From Cognaticolwellia aestuarii (GTDB taxonomy: Bacteria; Pseudomonadota; Gammaproteobacteria; Enterobacterales; Alteromonadaceae): 64,000 bases of DNA. Under the pieces are notes generated by a model. It had not been told where the DNA came from. It searched no databases and worked only from the letters and a program-made list of their open reading frames with translations. The translations under genes and the position numbers were made by a program. Below, piece after piece: positions 55,922 to 64,000 of the stretch. The DNA is taken from the NCBI RefSeq assembly GCF_002000025.1, contig NZ_MUZV01000003.1, forward strand, positions 248,001 through 312,000, read 5' to 3'. How positions within the stretch are numbered: the first letter of the stretch is position 1; each line of letters starts with the position of its first letter.

Positions 55922-57781
55922 TTAGTTTAACAAAATAGCATCTACTGTACCTTGCGCTAATGGGTGGTAGCCAGGTCGCGCTTTTTTATAAACCGCTTGT
56001 GCCCACTCTTTACCTTTAGCTGATGTAGCCAATTCTTTATACAATGGCACAATTAATTTGCGACGACCAATCGACTCTAAATAAGTTGCCATCGCCGGAT
56101 ACACAACGTCGTAACCTGAGCGTAATGCTAATAAATACCATGCATGTGCTACTTCAGCATTAGTGCTGTTCGTTAGATTAAACATTTCATCTAAATTGCT
56201 CATACGCTCGTTAGCAATGTTTAATGGCAAGTTATTAATAAAGTGCAACCATTCATGTAATGTCCAATTTTTAGTTGGAATTTGCGCTAGCTCAAGCTGT
56301 CCGCTAGTCCACTTAGCAATATAGTTATCAATTTTAACGAAAGCATCAGAACGTGGTTTAGGGGTATAGCTAGGTAAGCCTTGCTCATAAATCCATTCGT
56401 TAAGTTCTTTATCGCTAACAATATTAGGGTATTTGTGCGTTAAATTAGCTTTTAAATATTTAACAAAGTTTTTCGTACCTAAACTTTCAAAAGCATGATC
56501 GTCAAAGTATTGCATGATGAAAGTATCAAACTTTTCACGACCAAATTTTTGCTCTAAGTACAGTAAAAATAACTGCCCTTTTGTGTAAGGCACACCTGAA
56601 AACGCATCATCTGGATCACGGCCATTCAAATCGATATATAGCTGTGTATCACCTGGTGGTAACTCAGCAATTTCATAACTTAAGTTCTGTGCATCTAACG
56701 CACGTTCCATTAACGCTCTATCGGCACCAAATACCGCTTCCATAATGCGGTTTTCAACATAACTGGTAAAACCTTCGTTTAACCATAAATCTTGCCAGCT
56801 TTCATTAGTCACTAAATTACCAGACCAAGAATGCGCTAATTCATGAGCAATTAAATTTACTAAACTTTTATCACCAGCAACTACAGTTGGGGTGATAAAT
56901 GATAATCTTGGGTTCTCCATACCGCCAAAAGGAAAGCTTGGTGGTAAAATCAGTAAATCGTAACGGCCCCAACGGTAAGCTCCAAATAGCTTTTCTGTTT
57001 CGTCGATCATCAACTGCGTGTCATCGAACTCAGCAACCGCTCGGTCTAAAATATACGCTTCAGCATAAATGCCCGTCTGTTTACTCATGGCTTTAAACTG
57101 TAAATCACCCACGCCTATGGCAATAAGGTAAGCAGGAATAGCTTGCGGCATTGAAAATGAATAATCGCCATCGCGTTCTGTGTTCGGCACGTTATTGGCG
57201 CTCATCACAGCAAGTAAATCATCAGCAGTAGTAATACGAGCATTGTATGTCATACGCACACTTGGCGTATCTTGAATTGGGATCCAAGAGCGTGCATGAA
57301 TAGCCTGGCTTTGGCTAAACATAAACGGCTTGTCTTTACCGGCTGTTTGCTCAGGAGTTAGCCACTGTAGCCCTGACGCTTGCGGTAATGAGTTGTAATA
57401 AACTCGAATGGTTGGCGTTTGAAAAGGCGTTTTAATAGTCAGTTTTGACCCCATAACATCATCACGCTTAGCCAACTTATAATTTAATTTTACCCATTGG
57501 TTATTAGCATTTTTTGCCATCACACGATGAATTTCTAAATCACGTGTATCTAAATAAACATCGGCAACATCATCGTTAAGCCAATTAAGTGTTAATTCAG
57601 CAAAACCTTTTAATGATTTTTTATCAAAATCAACATCAAGATCTAAGTAAAGGTGACTCACTTTAACTTGATCATAATTGGCATAAGTTAATGCATCAGC
57701 AACTTGCGCTGAGGCTAATTGAGCCCAACTGAGCTGCACAGCACAGCACAATATGGCGACAAGGCGAATAAAAATTTTCAT
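55922..57781 (-). CDS. M1 family aminopeptidase (leukotriene A4 hydrolase-like)
   Basis: The 619-residue protein has a signal peptide (about residues 1-25). It shows '[10 protein letters not shown]' (substrate N-terminus binding), the zinc motif '[10 protein letters not shown]' with the third ligand in '[16 protein letters not shown]', and a C-terminal helical domain of the LTA4-hydrolase group. It should be a periplasmic or secreted metalloaminopeptidase that releases N-terminal residues from peptides. It is a single gene with terminators on both sides. Confidence 0.93.
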   Translation of the reverse strand: MKIFIRLVAILCCAVQLSWAQLASAQVADALTYANYDQVKVSHLYLDLDVDFDKKSLKGFAELTLNWLNDDVADVYLDTRDLEIHRVMAKNANNQWVKLNYKLAKRDDVMGSKLTIKTPFQTPTIRVYYNSLPQASGLQWLTPEQTAGKDKPFMFSQSQAIHARSWIPIQDTPSVRMTYNARITTADDLLAVMSANNVPNTERDGDYSFSMPQAIPAYLIAIGVGDLQFKAMSKQTGIYAEAYILDRAVAEFDDTQLMIDETEKLFGAYRWGRYDLLILPPSFPFGGMENPRLSFITPTVVAGDKSLVNLIAHELAHSWSGNLVTNESWQDLWLNEGFTSYVENRIMEAVFGADRALMERALDAQNLSYEIAELPPGDTQLYIDLNGRDPDDAFSGVPYTKGQLFLLYLEQKFGREKFDTFIMQYFDDHAFESLGTKNFVKYLKANLTHKYPNIVSDKELNEWIYEQGLPSYTPKPRSDAFVKIDNYIAKWTSGQLELAQIPTKNWTLHEWLHFINNLPLNIANERMSNLDEMFNLTNSTNAEVAHAWYLLALRSGYDVVYPAMATYLESIGRRKLIVPLYKELATSAKGKEWAQAVYKKARPGYHPLAQGTVDAILLN

Positions 57782-57800
57782 AAATGGTACCCCAAACTAA

Positions 57801-57837
57801 AAAGGCCTGTAGATTACAGTGAATCTACAGGCCTCTT
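57801..57837 (-). terminator. Rho-independent terminator after motY
   Basis: AGGCCTGTAGATT and AATCTACAGGCCT form a perfect 13-bp stem, followed on the minus strand by TTTTT. Confidence 0.88.
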
Positions 57838-57905
57838 CAAGTGCTATTTATAATATGCTGTTAAACGATGTCAAATATCACCTTGAAATCGTTTAATTAA
57901 AAGCC

Positions 57906-58772
57906 TTAAGGTTGCTCCATGCGGATAACAACGCGACGGTTTTTACTACGACCGATAATGGTGGCGTTAGAAGCAACATGGCGTTTTTCTCCGTAACCAT
58001 TTGCTTCGATTCTACTCGCGTCAATACCGCGACTAACAATTAACTCTCTCACTTTATTCGCACGACGTTCTGACATTTTTAAGTTAGTATTTCGGCCACC
58101 ATAACTATCTGAATAACCGTCAATTAATACCAGCTCAAGCTCAGAATCAAGTGACAAATACTCGACAATCATATCCATGCGTTTCTGTGATGATTTAGTT
58201 AATTTATCAGAGCCAAATTGATAATTTAATACCGTATAAGAAATATCATCGAAACTAAAATCAAGTAAGTTACCTACACAACTAACAAAGGCTTGATAAG
58301 CTTTCTGAAAACGCGCTGTCGACAAGCCCACAGTAATTTTATCATTATCACTGTACCAGTCATTGTAATAAAACGTTGGACTCATACCTTGATCCAATTC
58401 GTTGAGCATATTCCAAGCTATTTTTTTCGGTAAACTCGGTGAAAACTGTTTATGCAATTTCATATCAGCAAGTACGCGGCCAGCAACACCTGGTCGCCAG
58501 TTAGGCGCTTCTGAACGAACTTCAGCTAACGAGTAACTATCAGGCAGTCGCATCATCTGTAGTTCAAACTCCATATTCATCTTGCGGTTTGCTGAACTAT
58601 AAAATTTAGCTTCGCCGTAACGAGGAATTTGATGTGACAATGTACATTGCAGCCGAGAATCATCAGTTAATTGCCAAGTTGAGTTTTCAATATCGGCACG
58701 ATACTGTCGAATTCCAGCATGAGAATGCAAAGTAAATAATGATAAAATAGCTAAGGTAATAATTTTTTTCAT
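57906..58772 (-). CDS. motY: MotY, sodium-type flagellar motor T-ring protein
   Basis: The 288-residue protein has a signal peptide, then the MotY N-terminal domain ('YRADIENSTWQLTDDSRLQCTLSHQIPRYG', 'MSPTFYYNDWYSDNDKI', 'SCVGNLLDFSFDDISYTVLNY') and an OmpA-type peptidoglycan-binding domain with 'LVLIDGYSDSYGG', 'LSERRANKVRELI'-like and 'NRRVVI'. MotY forms the T ring that anchors PomAB-type stators of sodium-driven polar flagella. I start at the ATG 58772, which gives a normal signal peptide; the ORF runs further upstream. It lies divergent from rnt, as in Vibrio. Confidence 0.92.
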   Translation of the reverse strand: MKKIITLAILSLFTLHSHAGIRQYRADIENSTWQLTDDSRLQCTLSHQIPRYGEAKFYSSANRKMNMEFELQMMRLPDSYSLAEVRSEAPNWRPGVAGRVLADMKLHKQFSPSLPKKIAWNMLNELDQGMSPTFYYNDWYSDNDKITVGLSTARFQKAYQAFVSCVGNLLDFSFDDISYTVLNYQFGSDKLTKSSQKRMDMIVEYLSLDSELELVLIDGYSDSYGGRNTNLKMSERRANKVRELIVSRGIDASRIEANGYGEKRHVASNATIIGRSKNRRVVIRMEQP

Positions 58773-58969
58773 AACAATAATTTTCATGTCAATTAATCTA
58801 AGTTTAATAGCGACATCTTTTACTATCGACAAAATCACTAATAACTTTAACAGTTAAATAAAATTTACCCAAAATTAATTTCACGGCATTTAATTTCGGT
58901 GATGTCTTATAGCCTGATTTCTGCGATAATCTCGAACATTATTTTTGTTAACTCATGCTCATCGCCTTT

Positions 58970-59668
58970 ATGTCTGATAATTCCAAAGCTCTGCAGAACA
59001 CTGCTGAAAAAAATTTACTCTCTCAACGCTTTCGAGGTTACTTCCCTGTTGTCATTGATGTTGAAACTGCCGGCTTTAATGCCCAAACCGATGCATTGTT
59101 AGAAATAGCAGCAACTACTTTAACCTTAGACGAACATACCGGACAATTTAGTTTAGACGAAACTATACATTTCAATGTTGAGCCATTTGAAGGCGCCAAC
59201 CTTGAGCCAGCAGCTTTAGAATTTACCGGCATCGACCCAACAAACCCATTACGCGGCGCGGTTGATGAAAAAAAAGCGCTCACTGAAACATTTAAGCTTA
59301 TTCGTAAAAAAATGAAAGCGGCAGGTTGCCAACGCGCGATTATGGTGGCGCATAATGCCGCTTTTGATTTAGGTTTTGTTAATGCGGCAACCGAGCGATG
59401 CTCAATTAAGCGTTCACCTTTTCACCCTTTTGTTAGTTTTGATACCACTACCTTGTCTGGCTTGGCGCTAGGTCAAACCGTTCTAGCGAAAGCCTGTGTC
59501 ACCGCGCAAATAGACTTTAATAATAGCGAAGCCCATTCAGCATTATATGACACGGAAAAAACGGCTGAATTATTTTGTTATATTGTTAATAAATGGCAGC
59601 AATTAGGTGGTTGGCCTTTAGCTGATATTGCTGACGATAACGAAGCATGCAATAACGACATAAATTAA
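58970..59668 (+). CDS. rnt: Ribonuclease T
   Basis: The 232-residue DEDD exonuclease trims tRNA and other stable RNA 3' ends. It shows '[24 protein letters not shown]' (first acidic pair), '[15 protein letters not shown]' and the final '[16 protein letters not shown]' with catalytic histidine and aspartate. The ATG at 58970 gives 'MSDNSKA', as in other RNase T proteins; five more codons upstream are in frame. It is divergent from motY. Confidence 0.96.
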   Translation: MSDNSKALQNTAEKNLLSQRFRGYFPVVIDVETAGFNAQTDALLEIAATTLTLDEHTGQFSLDETIHFNVEPFEGANLEPAALEFTGIDPTNPLRGAVDEKKALTETFKLIRKKMKAAGCQRAIMVAHNAAFDLGFVNAATERCSIKRSPFHPFVSFDTTTLSGLALGQTVLAKACVTAQIDFNNSEAHSALYDTEKTAELFCYIVNKWQQLGGWPLADIADDNEACNNDIN

Positions 59669-59713
59669 GCACACGTGAATAGCCTGTAAAATCTAATCAA
59701 CAAAGCTAAGCGT

Positions 59714-60133
59714 CTAAAATAACGACTTAGCTTTGCGTCGGTTATTACGCCTAAAAAGTAAATTTCGTAAAGCAACAATCATCAAGCATAAAGCTAAAAA
59801 CTGTAATATTGCCTGTTCAGTTTTCAGTAGTAAGATCATAGCAGTTGCAGCATACACGTAAGGTAAGTATTCATAAATCAGTACAGGAAGCGCTTGCTGA
59901 GAGTTTAGCGTACCTTTATAGCGATCAATTCGACGGTAGTTTGAGCGTTGAACTAACATAAAACACCCGACAAAATAAAATATCCCCACCGACGCATATA
60001 CCATCCAAGTATCATAAAACGCCAATAGGTACGCACTGATCAAAAAACACAAATACGGAGAATTTTCATAGATACTCTTTGGATAAAACACCCTCGCTCC
60101 TTGTGGTATTTTTTCACTTTGTATTATCAGCAT
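59714..60133 (-). CDS. Hypothetical inner-membrane protein
   Basis: The 139-residue protein has four hydrophobic helices (about 25-42, 45-62, 85-102 and 106-126) with a basic end 'RRNNRRKAKSLF'. I do not recognise the family. It lies alone between rnt (convergent) and the peroxiredoxin gene. A 10-bp inverted repeat CAAAGCTAAG / CTTAGCTTTG overlaps its stop. Confidence 0.65.
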   Translation of the reverse strand: MLIIQSEKIPQGARVFYPKSIYENSPYLCFLISAYLLAFYDTWMVYASVGIFYFVGCFMLVQRSNYRRIDRYKGTLNSQQALPVLIYEYLPYVYAATAMILLLKTEQAILQFLALCLMIVALRNLLFRRNNRRKAKSLF

Positions 60134-60202
60134 AGCTATAAAACACGAGTTTTCAACGCGAATTTCAACACAACAATTAACAGTGCAGTAAATTCAACAA
60201 AC

Positions 60203-60230
60203 AAAAAAAGCCGCTTAAAGCGGCTTTTTT
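60203..60230 (-). terminator. Rho-independent terminator after the peroxiredoxin gene
   Basis: AAAAAAGCCGCTT / AAGCGGCTTTTTT, a 13-bp stem with a two-base centre. Confidence 0.88.
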
Positions 60231-60253
60231 AAACAAACAATTTTACTTAATGA

Positions 60254-60859
60254 TTAAAGCTTGTCTGCATTATCTGTAAGGTAAGCTGCAACACCTTCGG
60301 TAGTTGCTGTCATGCCTTTATCGCCTTTATTCCAACCCGCTGGACAAACTTCACCGTGCTCTTCGTGGAATTGTAAAGCGTCAACCATACGGATCATTTC
60401 ATCAACGTTACGGCCTAATGGTAAGTCGTTAACGACTTGATGACGTACATTACCTTCTTCATCAATTAAGAATGAAGCACGAAAAGCAACACCAGCTTCT
60501 GGATGCTCAACATCATATGCTTGACAAATTTCATGTTTAACATCAGCAACTAAAGTGTATTGAACTGGGCCAATACCACCGTCGTTTACTGCTGTGTTAC
60601 GCCATGCGTTATGAGAGAATTGTGAATCGATTGAAACACCAATAACTTCAACACCACGGCTTTTGAATTCTTCCATGCGGTGATCGAATGCTAACAACTC
60701 TGAAGGACAAACAAAAGTAAAGTCAAGTGGGTAGAAAAAAACTACGGCTTTTTTACCTTTAATTGCTTGTGCTAGGTTGAAGCTATCAACGATTTCGCCT
60801 GAACCTAAAACTGCTGCTGCTGTAAAATCTGGTGCTGCGCGACCGACTAATACACTCAT
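60254..60859 (-). CDS. Typical 2-Cys peroxiredoxin (AhpC/TSA family)
   Basis: The 201-residue protein has the peroxidatic cysteine in 'YPLDFTFVCPSEL' (near residue 51) and the resolving cysteine in 'HGEVCPAGWNKG' near the C-terminus, plus 'GVSIDSQFSHNAW' and 'FRASFLIDEEGNVRHQ'. It reduces hydrogen peroxide and organic peroxides in the cytoplasm. I place the start at the ATG 60859 with GGAG six bases upstream; the longer frame begins at a TTG before that site. It lies near grxD and sodB, a small oxidative-stress grouping. Confidence 0.94.
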   Translation of the reverse strand: MSVLVGRAAPDFTAAAVLGSGEIVDSFNLAQAIKGKKAVVFFYPLDFTFVCPSELLAFDHRMEEFKSRGVEVIGVSIDSQFSHNAWRNTAVNDGGIGPVQYTLVADVKHEICQAYDVEHPEAGVAFRASFLIDEEGNVRHQVVNDLPLGRNVDEMIRMVDALQFHEEHGEVCPAGWNKGDKGMTATTEGVAAYLTDNADKL

Positions 60860-61002
60860 TATATTCTCCAATTTTTAAAATAATTATTTAGGTTTATTGA
60901 ACATCTAAGCTTATCAAAAACAAGCCTTAGATAATTCTAATAACCTGGGTTATTTAACGTTAACAACACCTAGTATGGTGATGTTAAGTGATAATTCAAT
61001 AG

Positions 61003-61344
61003 TTATTCAGAACTTTCTTCTGAACTATGCTTAGCGGCAGTTTCAGTGATCAAGGTTTGTAATTCACCTTGCTGATACATTTCCATAATAATGTCACAAC
61101 CGCCAACAAGCTCACCATCAACCCATAGTTGTGGGAATGTTGGCCAATCTGCGTATTTTGGTAATTCAGCACGAATATCTGGGTTTTGTAAGATATCAAC
61201 ATAAGCGAATTTTTCACCACACGCCATTAACGCTTGAGATGCTTGAGAAGAAAAACCACAACTTGGTAATTTTGGCGAACCTTTCATATAAAGGAGAATT
61301 GTGTTTTCACTGATTTGTTCTTTAATGCGTTCAATTGTGTCCAT
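61003..61344 (-). CDS. grxD: Monothiol glutaredoxin GrxD (Grx4 family)
   Basis: The 113-residue protein has the active-site 'CGFS' in 'KLPSCGFSSQASQAL' and 'WPTFPQLWVDGELVGGCDIIMEM' for glutathione binding. Family members of this CGFS class bind and pass on [2Fe-2S] clusters together with BolA rather than act as oxidoreductases. It is divergent from sodB, which is the usual neighbour in this group. Confidence 0.96.
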   Translation of the reverse strand: MDTIERIKEQISENTILLYMKGSPKLPSCGFSSQASQALMACGEKFAYVDILQNPDIRAELPKYADWPTFPQLWVDGELVGGCDIIMEMYQQGELQTLITETAAKHSSEESSE

Positions 61345-61489
61345 AATAACCTCGAAAATTAATACTTACTGTGCTCAATACTTAGAGTAAAACTGACAAA
61401 ATAAACAGAACAATAAATACTAAAGCAAAAAATTTATATATTAAAACATAATAGCCTTGATAAAACCTATGGTAATACCTATATATTTG

Positions 61490-61528
61490 AGTAAACTATG
61501 TAAGCTTTAAATACCCGAGTAGTTTACT
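61490..61528 (+). promoter_or_regulatory. Inverted repeat in the sodB upstream region
   Basis: AGTAAACTA (61490-61498) and TAGTTTACT (61520-61528) can form a 9-bp stem, and outer AAAACCTA/TAGGTTTT at about 61463 and 61527 extend the complementarity. It lies 79-117 bases before the sodB start, so it may be an operator or an mRNA leader element. Confidence 0.45.
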
Positions 61529-61606
61529 AGGTTTTAGAAAAAAACAAACTACTTCTTTAAATTTTGCATAAGAATAAATTTTTATAATCACTTCCTGGAG
61601 AATATA

Positions 61607-62188
61607 ATGGCTATCGAGTTACCAGCACTACCATATGCAATGGATGCACTAGCACCACACATTTCACAAGAAACATTAGAGTTTCACTATGGTAAGCACC
61701 ACAACACGTATGTTGTAAAACTAAACGGTCTTATTGAAGGCACTGATTTTGAAGGTAAATCTTTAGAAGATATCGTTAAGTCATCTACTGCTGGTGTTTT
61801 CAATAACGCAGCACAAATTTGGAACCACACTTTTTACTGGAATAGCTTAAGTCCTAACGGCGGCGGCGAACCAACTGGCGCATTAGCAGACGCTATTGTT
61901 GCAAGCTTCGGTTCATTTGCAGAATTTAAAGCAAAATTCACTGATAGTGCTATCAACAACTTTGGTTCAAGCTGGACTTGGTTAGTGAAAAATGCTGATG
62001 GTAGCCTAGCTATCGTTAATACTTCAAATGCAGCTACACCATTGACTGACGAAGGTGTTACACCACTTATCACAGTTGATTTATGGGAACATGCTTACTA
62101 CATTGATTACCGTAACCTTCGTCCAAGCTACATGGAAGGTTTCTGGGCACTAGCTAACTGGGATTTTGCGGCAGCAAACTTCGCATAA
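61607..62188 (+). CDS. sodB: Iron superoxide dismutase
   Basis: The 193-residue protein begins '[20 protein letters not shown]' and shows '[10 protein letters not shown]', '[14 protein letters not shown]', 'WTWLVKN' and the metal site '[14 protein letters not shown]', with all four metal ligands present. The pattern is that of iron rather than manganese enzymes. It converts superoxide to oxygen and peroxide in the cytoplasm. GGAG lies before the ATG. Confidence 0.97.
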   Translation: MAIELPALPYAMDALAPHISQETLEFHYGKHHNTYVVKLNGLIEGTDFEGKSLEDIVKSSTAGVFNNAAQIWNHTFYWNSLSPNGGGEPTGALADAIVASFGSFAEFKAKFTDSAINNFGSSWTWLVKNADGSLAIVNTSNAATPLTDEGVTPLITVDLWEHAYYIDYRNLRPSYMEGFWALANWDFAAANFA

Positions 62189-62216
62189 TCTATCGTTAGT
62201 AAATTAGTTTATATGT

Positions 62217-62248
62217 TAAAAGGTCAGAATCATTCTCTGGCCTTTTTA
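62217..62248 (+). terminator. Rho-independent terminator after sodB
   Basis: AGGTCAGA pairs with TCTGGCCT (one G-T pair), followed by TTTTTATT. Confidence 0.78.
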
Positions 62249-62322
62249 TTTGCCTGAAATATCCCTGCCATAACAAGTAAACACCAGCCCTTAAAAGTCT
62301 TCAATCAATAAATAAAAACTAT

Positions 62323-62366
62323 AAAAAAAGCAACTGTATTGCTTTATCAGCACAGTTGCTTTTTTT
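62323..62366 (-). terminator. Rho-independent terminator after fadR
   Basis: AAAAAAAGCAACTGT and ACAGTTGCTTTTTTT form a perfect 15-bp stem around a 14-base loop; it is symmetrical and may work both ways. Confidence 0.85.
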
Positions 62367-62393
62367 ATATAATCGGTTGGCTTGCTTTGAATG

Positions 62394-63104
62394 CTATTCA
62401 GCGAGCTCTTTTAACACTTCATCTTTTAATTCAAGCCAAAGTTTACCTGACTCTACACCATATTTTCTTACCGCGAAAACTGATTCATCGAACTGTTCAG
62501 CCTTGGCTAATTCAATAAGGTTTTTATAATAAATACGGGTAATTTCACGACCTCTAGGATGGGCAAAATACAAACTACCTAAACGCGAATACAAGCCTCT
62601 AAAACCATTTAAAATCAATAAGTAAATCGAGTTTCCTGACGCTACAACTAACTCTTTATTAAGTTTATAGTCAAACTCAGCAAAAGCTTCGCCATTATCT
62701 TCAACATCTTCAATTGCTGATAGTAACTCAATGGTTTTTTCAGGATTATTTTTAATCGCACCACGTACGTAAATAGCACTAATATTGGTACGCGCTGACA
62801 TCAAGTTATCAACTAAATCAGGAATACCTTCTTGGTCAAGTTGCGCCAAGGTTTCAAGTATATTAAGACTAGATGTTTCCCAAAAGTTATTCACTTTGGT
62901 CGGCTTGCCGTGTTTAATTGTCAGCCAACCATCACGTGCTAATCGCTGTAATACTTCTCTTAATGTCGTTCTTGTGACGCCAATAAGTTCTGATAATTCA
63001 CGTTCAGCGGGTAATATAGTACCCGGTGGAAATCCACCATTCCAGATAGATTCAACAATATACTGCTCGGCAAATCCTGCTGGACTGTGCGCTTTTATGA
63101 CCAT
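62394..63104 (-). CDS. fadR: Fatty-acid-responsive transcription factor FadR
   Basis: The 236-residue protein has a GntR-type winged helix (about 10-75, '[39 protein letters not shown]' region) almost identical to E. coli FadR as I recall it, then a helical acyl-CoA-binding domain. FadR represses fatty-acid breakdown genes and activates fabA/fabB. I start at ATG 63104, which gives '[20 protein letters not shown]', matching E. coli; the frame runs further upstream without need. Single gene with its own terminator. Confidence 0.96.
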   Translation of the reverse strand: MVIKAHSPAGFAEQYIVESIWNGGFPPGTILPAERELSELIGVTRTTLREVLQRLARDGWLTIKHGKPTKVNNFWETSSLNILETLAQLDQEGIPDLVDNLMSARTNISAIYVRGAIKNNPEKTIELLSAIEDVEDNGEAFAEFDYKLNKELVVASGNSIYLLILNGFRGLYSRLGSLYFAHPRGREITRIYYKNLIELAKAEQFDESVFAVRKYGVESGKLWLELKDEVLKELAE

Positions 63105-63246
63105 GTGGCTCCACATCGCTTGGGTTAACTGTAATTGAAACTGATTGTACCAGAACAAACAGTTGACACAAGCGTAAGCGAAATATTGCTATTCGACGAG
63201 TGCCACTTAAGGTTAAAATAGGCGACGAAGGAGCAAAAACCAACTG

Positions 63247-63879
63247 TTATTTGTCCTGATTAATTTGCTTGATAGCTTTTGTATTTAACCCTAACTCTTT
63301 ACATGAGTGCAGTACACCCAAAAAGAACAATGCTATTAAATCAATTCCTACACCAAATTGTCCTATATTTTCACCAGTAATTAACCTGAAATCGGTGCTT
63401 AATAAATTAGCCCTAAAAAATAAACTATCCTCAATACCTACGAGGAAACTACCTAATCCAGTGTAAGTAAAAAACAATGTACCTGTATTTATGGTTAAAA
63501 TTTGAAGAATTTGATTAATGTAAGATAGTTCATAACCATAACTTGCACGGTTTAATAGTCTATAACCAGCGAAACCATTAAAAATAGCAATGATTCCATA
63601 GACAGTTAAATCTATTGCTTCTTTTGAACCTAAGAGTACATTTATGAATGCAATAGAAAAACCAATAGCTGTTGCTATCTGGAGCCAACTTAAAACCTTA
63701 ATTCTATTTTCAGTAGAAAAAGTAAACTCTTCATGTTCCTGTTTTAGTTGTGTTTCTATTTCCGGTTTTCTTTTTTCCATCTCAAGAATTAGTTTTTTAT
63801 AATTTTCAGGGTGCGTATTTTTATCTATATTATTAAGACAATCCATGAGTTCATCGATTGAATACGTTGAGTAATCCAT
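63247..63879 (-). CDS. Hypothetical membrane protein
   Basis: The 210-residue product has a charged N-terminal half ('SIDELMDCLNNIDKNTHPENY', then a helix rich in E and K) and about four hydrophobic segments (about 65-84, 90-106, 125-148, 173-190). A GGAGAAG ribosome binding site stands before the ATG. I do not recognise the family. Its base composition is more AT-rich than the neighbours, and an attC-like palindrome lies about 40 bases upstream, so it may be acquired. Confidence 0.6.
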   Translation of the reverse strand: MDYSTYSIDELMDCLNNIDKNTHPENYKKLILEMEKRKPEIETQLKQEHEEFTFSTENRIKVLSWLQIATAIGFSIAFINVLLGSKEAIDLTVYGIIAIFNGFAGYRLLNRASYGYELSYINQILQILTINTGTLFFTYTGLGSFLVGIEDSLFFRANLLSTDFRLITGENIGQFGVGIDLIALFFLGVLHSCKELGLNTKAIKQINQDK

Positions 63880-63914
63880 ACTTCTCCGAAAAAGCTAAAC
63901 GCTTAACATATGGG

Positions 63915-63969
63915 GATTCTAGGAACGCTTTTCAGCGAGTAAAATTCCCACCATTATGTTTTTGTTAAC
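63915..63969. repeat. Imperfect palindrome at the right edge, attC-like
   Basis: On the minus strand GTTAAC...TGGGAATT...CGCTGAAAAGCG...AATCCCCA...GTTAAGC folds into a long imperfect hairpin with a CGCT/AGCG stem and GAAA loop at its tip. The right end GTTAAGC fits the integron core-site consensus GTTRRRY, the other end fits less well. It lies directly upstream of the hypothetical membrane-protein gene. No integrase or second copy is visible. Confidence 0.4.
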
Positions 63970-64000
63970 TGCCATTGCCAATTACTACCACTGGCTTTTG

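Noticed and set aside
58773-58900. FliA (sigma-28) promoter upstream of motY
   Set aside because: A TAAA-like box is present but no GCCGATAA box at the right distance, so no flagellar promoter could be supported.
63159-63246. A second attC site after the hypothetical membrane-protein gene
   Set aside because: The region has some inverted repeats (TTCG/CGAA, GCC/GGC) but no pair of core sites, so a cassette with attC on both sides is not shown.

Overview
The window looks like a chromosomal segment of a low-GC marine gammaproteobacterium, most like Colwellia or a close relative (Colwelliaceae, order Alteromonadales). The evidence is protein similarity as I recognise it, a full-length SMC (not MukB) beside zipA and ligA, a MotY flagellar-motor gene, a complete fadR, and gene orders shared by Vibrio, Shewanella and Alteromonas. 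No prophage, CRISPR array, rRNA operon or intact insertion sequence is visible.

Layout. Positions 1-1.9 kb hold the ydbH (C-terminal part), ynbE, ydbL envelope operon. At 2-5 kb a minus-strand operon of a small membrane protein, a CmpX-like mechanosensitive channel and a SigX-like ECF sigma factor is divergent from an OprF/OmpA-type porin gene; both sides carry the same promoter-like motif. From 5.7 to 19.4 kb lies a conserved housekeeping block, mostly on the minus strand: dapB, carA, carB, greA / yhbY (plus strand) / rlmE, ftsH, folP, glmM, tpiA, secG and tRNA-Leu(GAG). fklB and a panE-family gene follow. From 22.2 to 30.2 kb is a plus-strand sugar-alcohol module: NCS1-family permease, mannitol-type dehydrogenase, PfkB kinase, HAD phosphatase, SorC regulator and pgi. 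It should take a hexitol to fructose-6-phosphate and glucose-6-phosphate. At 31.5 kb an NhaC-family transporter sits behind a consensus promoter that abuts a MetJ box, so it is probably the methionine transporter MetT.

From 32.9 to 40.5 kb is an ABC export module (adaptor, ATPase, MacB-like permease) with an NtrC-type regulator and a histidine kinase. A sigma-54-like promoter precedes the adaptor gene, a MITE-like element separates permease from regulator, and a relic of a second permease lies after the kinase. From 40.8 to 46.2 kb, all on the minus strand, are a secreted 2H-phosphoesterase-like protein, two spondin-domain proteins, an OmpR-type two-component system and a LoiP-like M48 lipoprotein. 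Eleven-base direct repeats suggest that the response regulator controls the spondin operon and itself. The rest is core: DUF3392, ligA, zipA, smc, cysZ, an M1 aminopeptidase, motY, rnt, a 2-Cys peroxiredoxin, grxD, sodB, fadR, and a hypothetical membrane protein at the right edge.

The most interesting points are regulatory: the matching SigX-type promoters, the MetJ box before an NhaC-type gene, the sigma-54 promoter and its adjacent activator, and the direct repeats near the spondin genes. All are read by eye from this sequence and have not been tested against other genomes.
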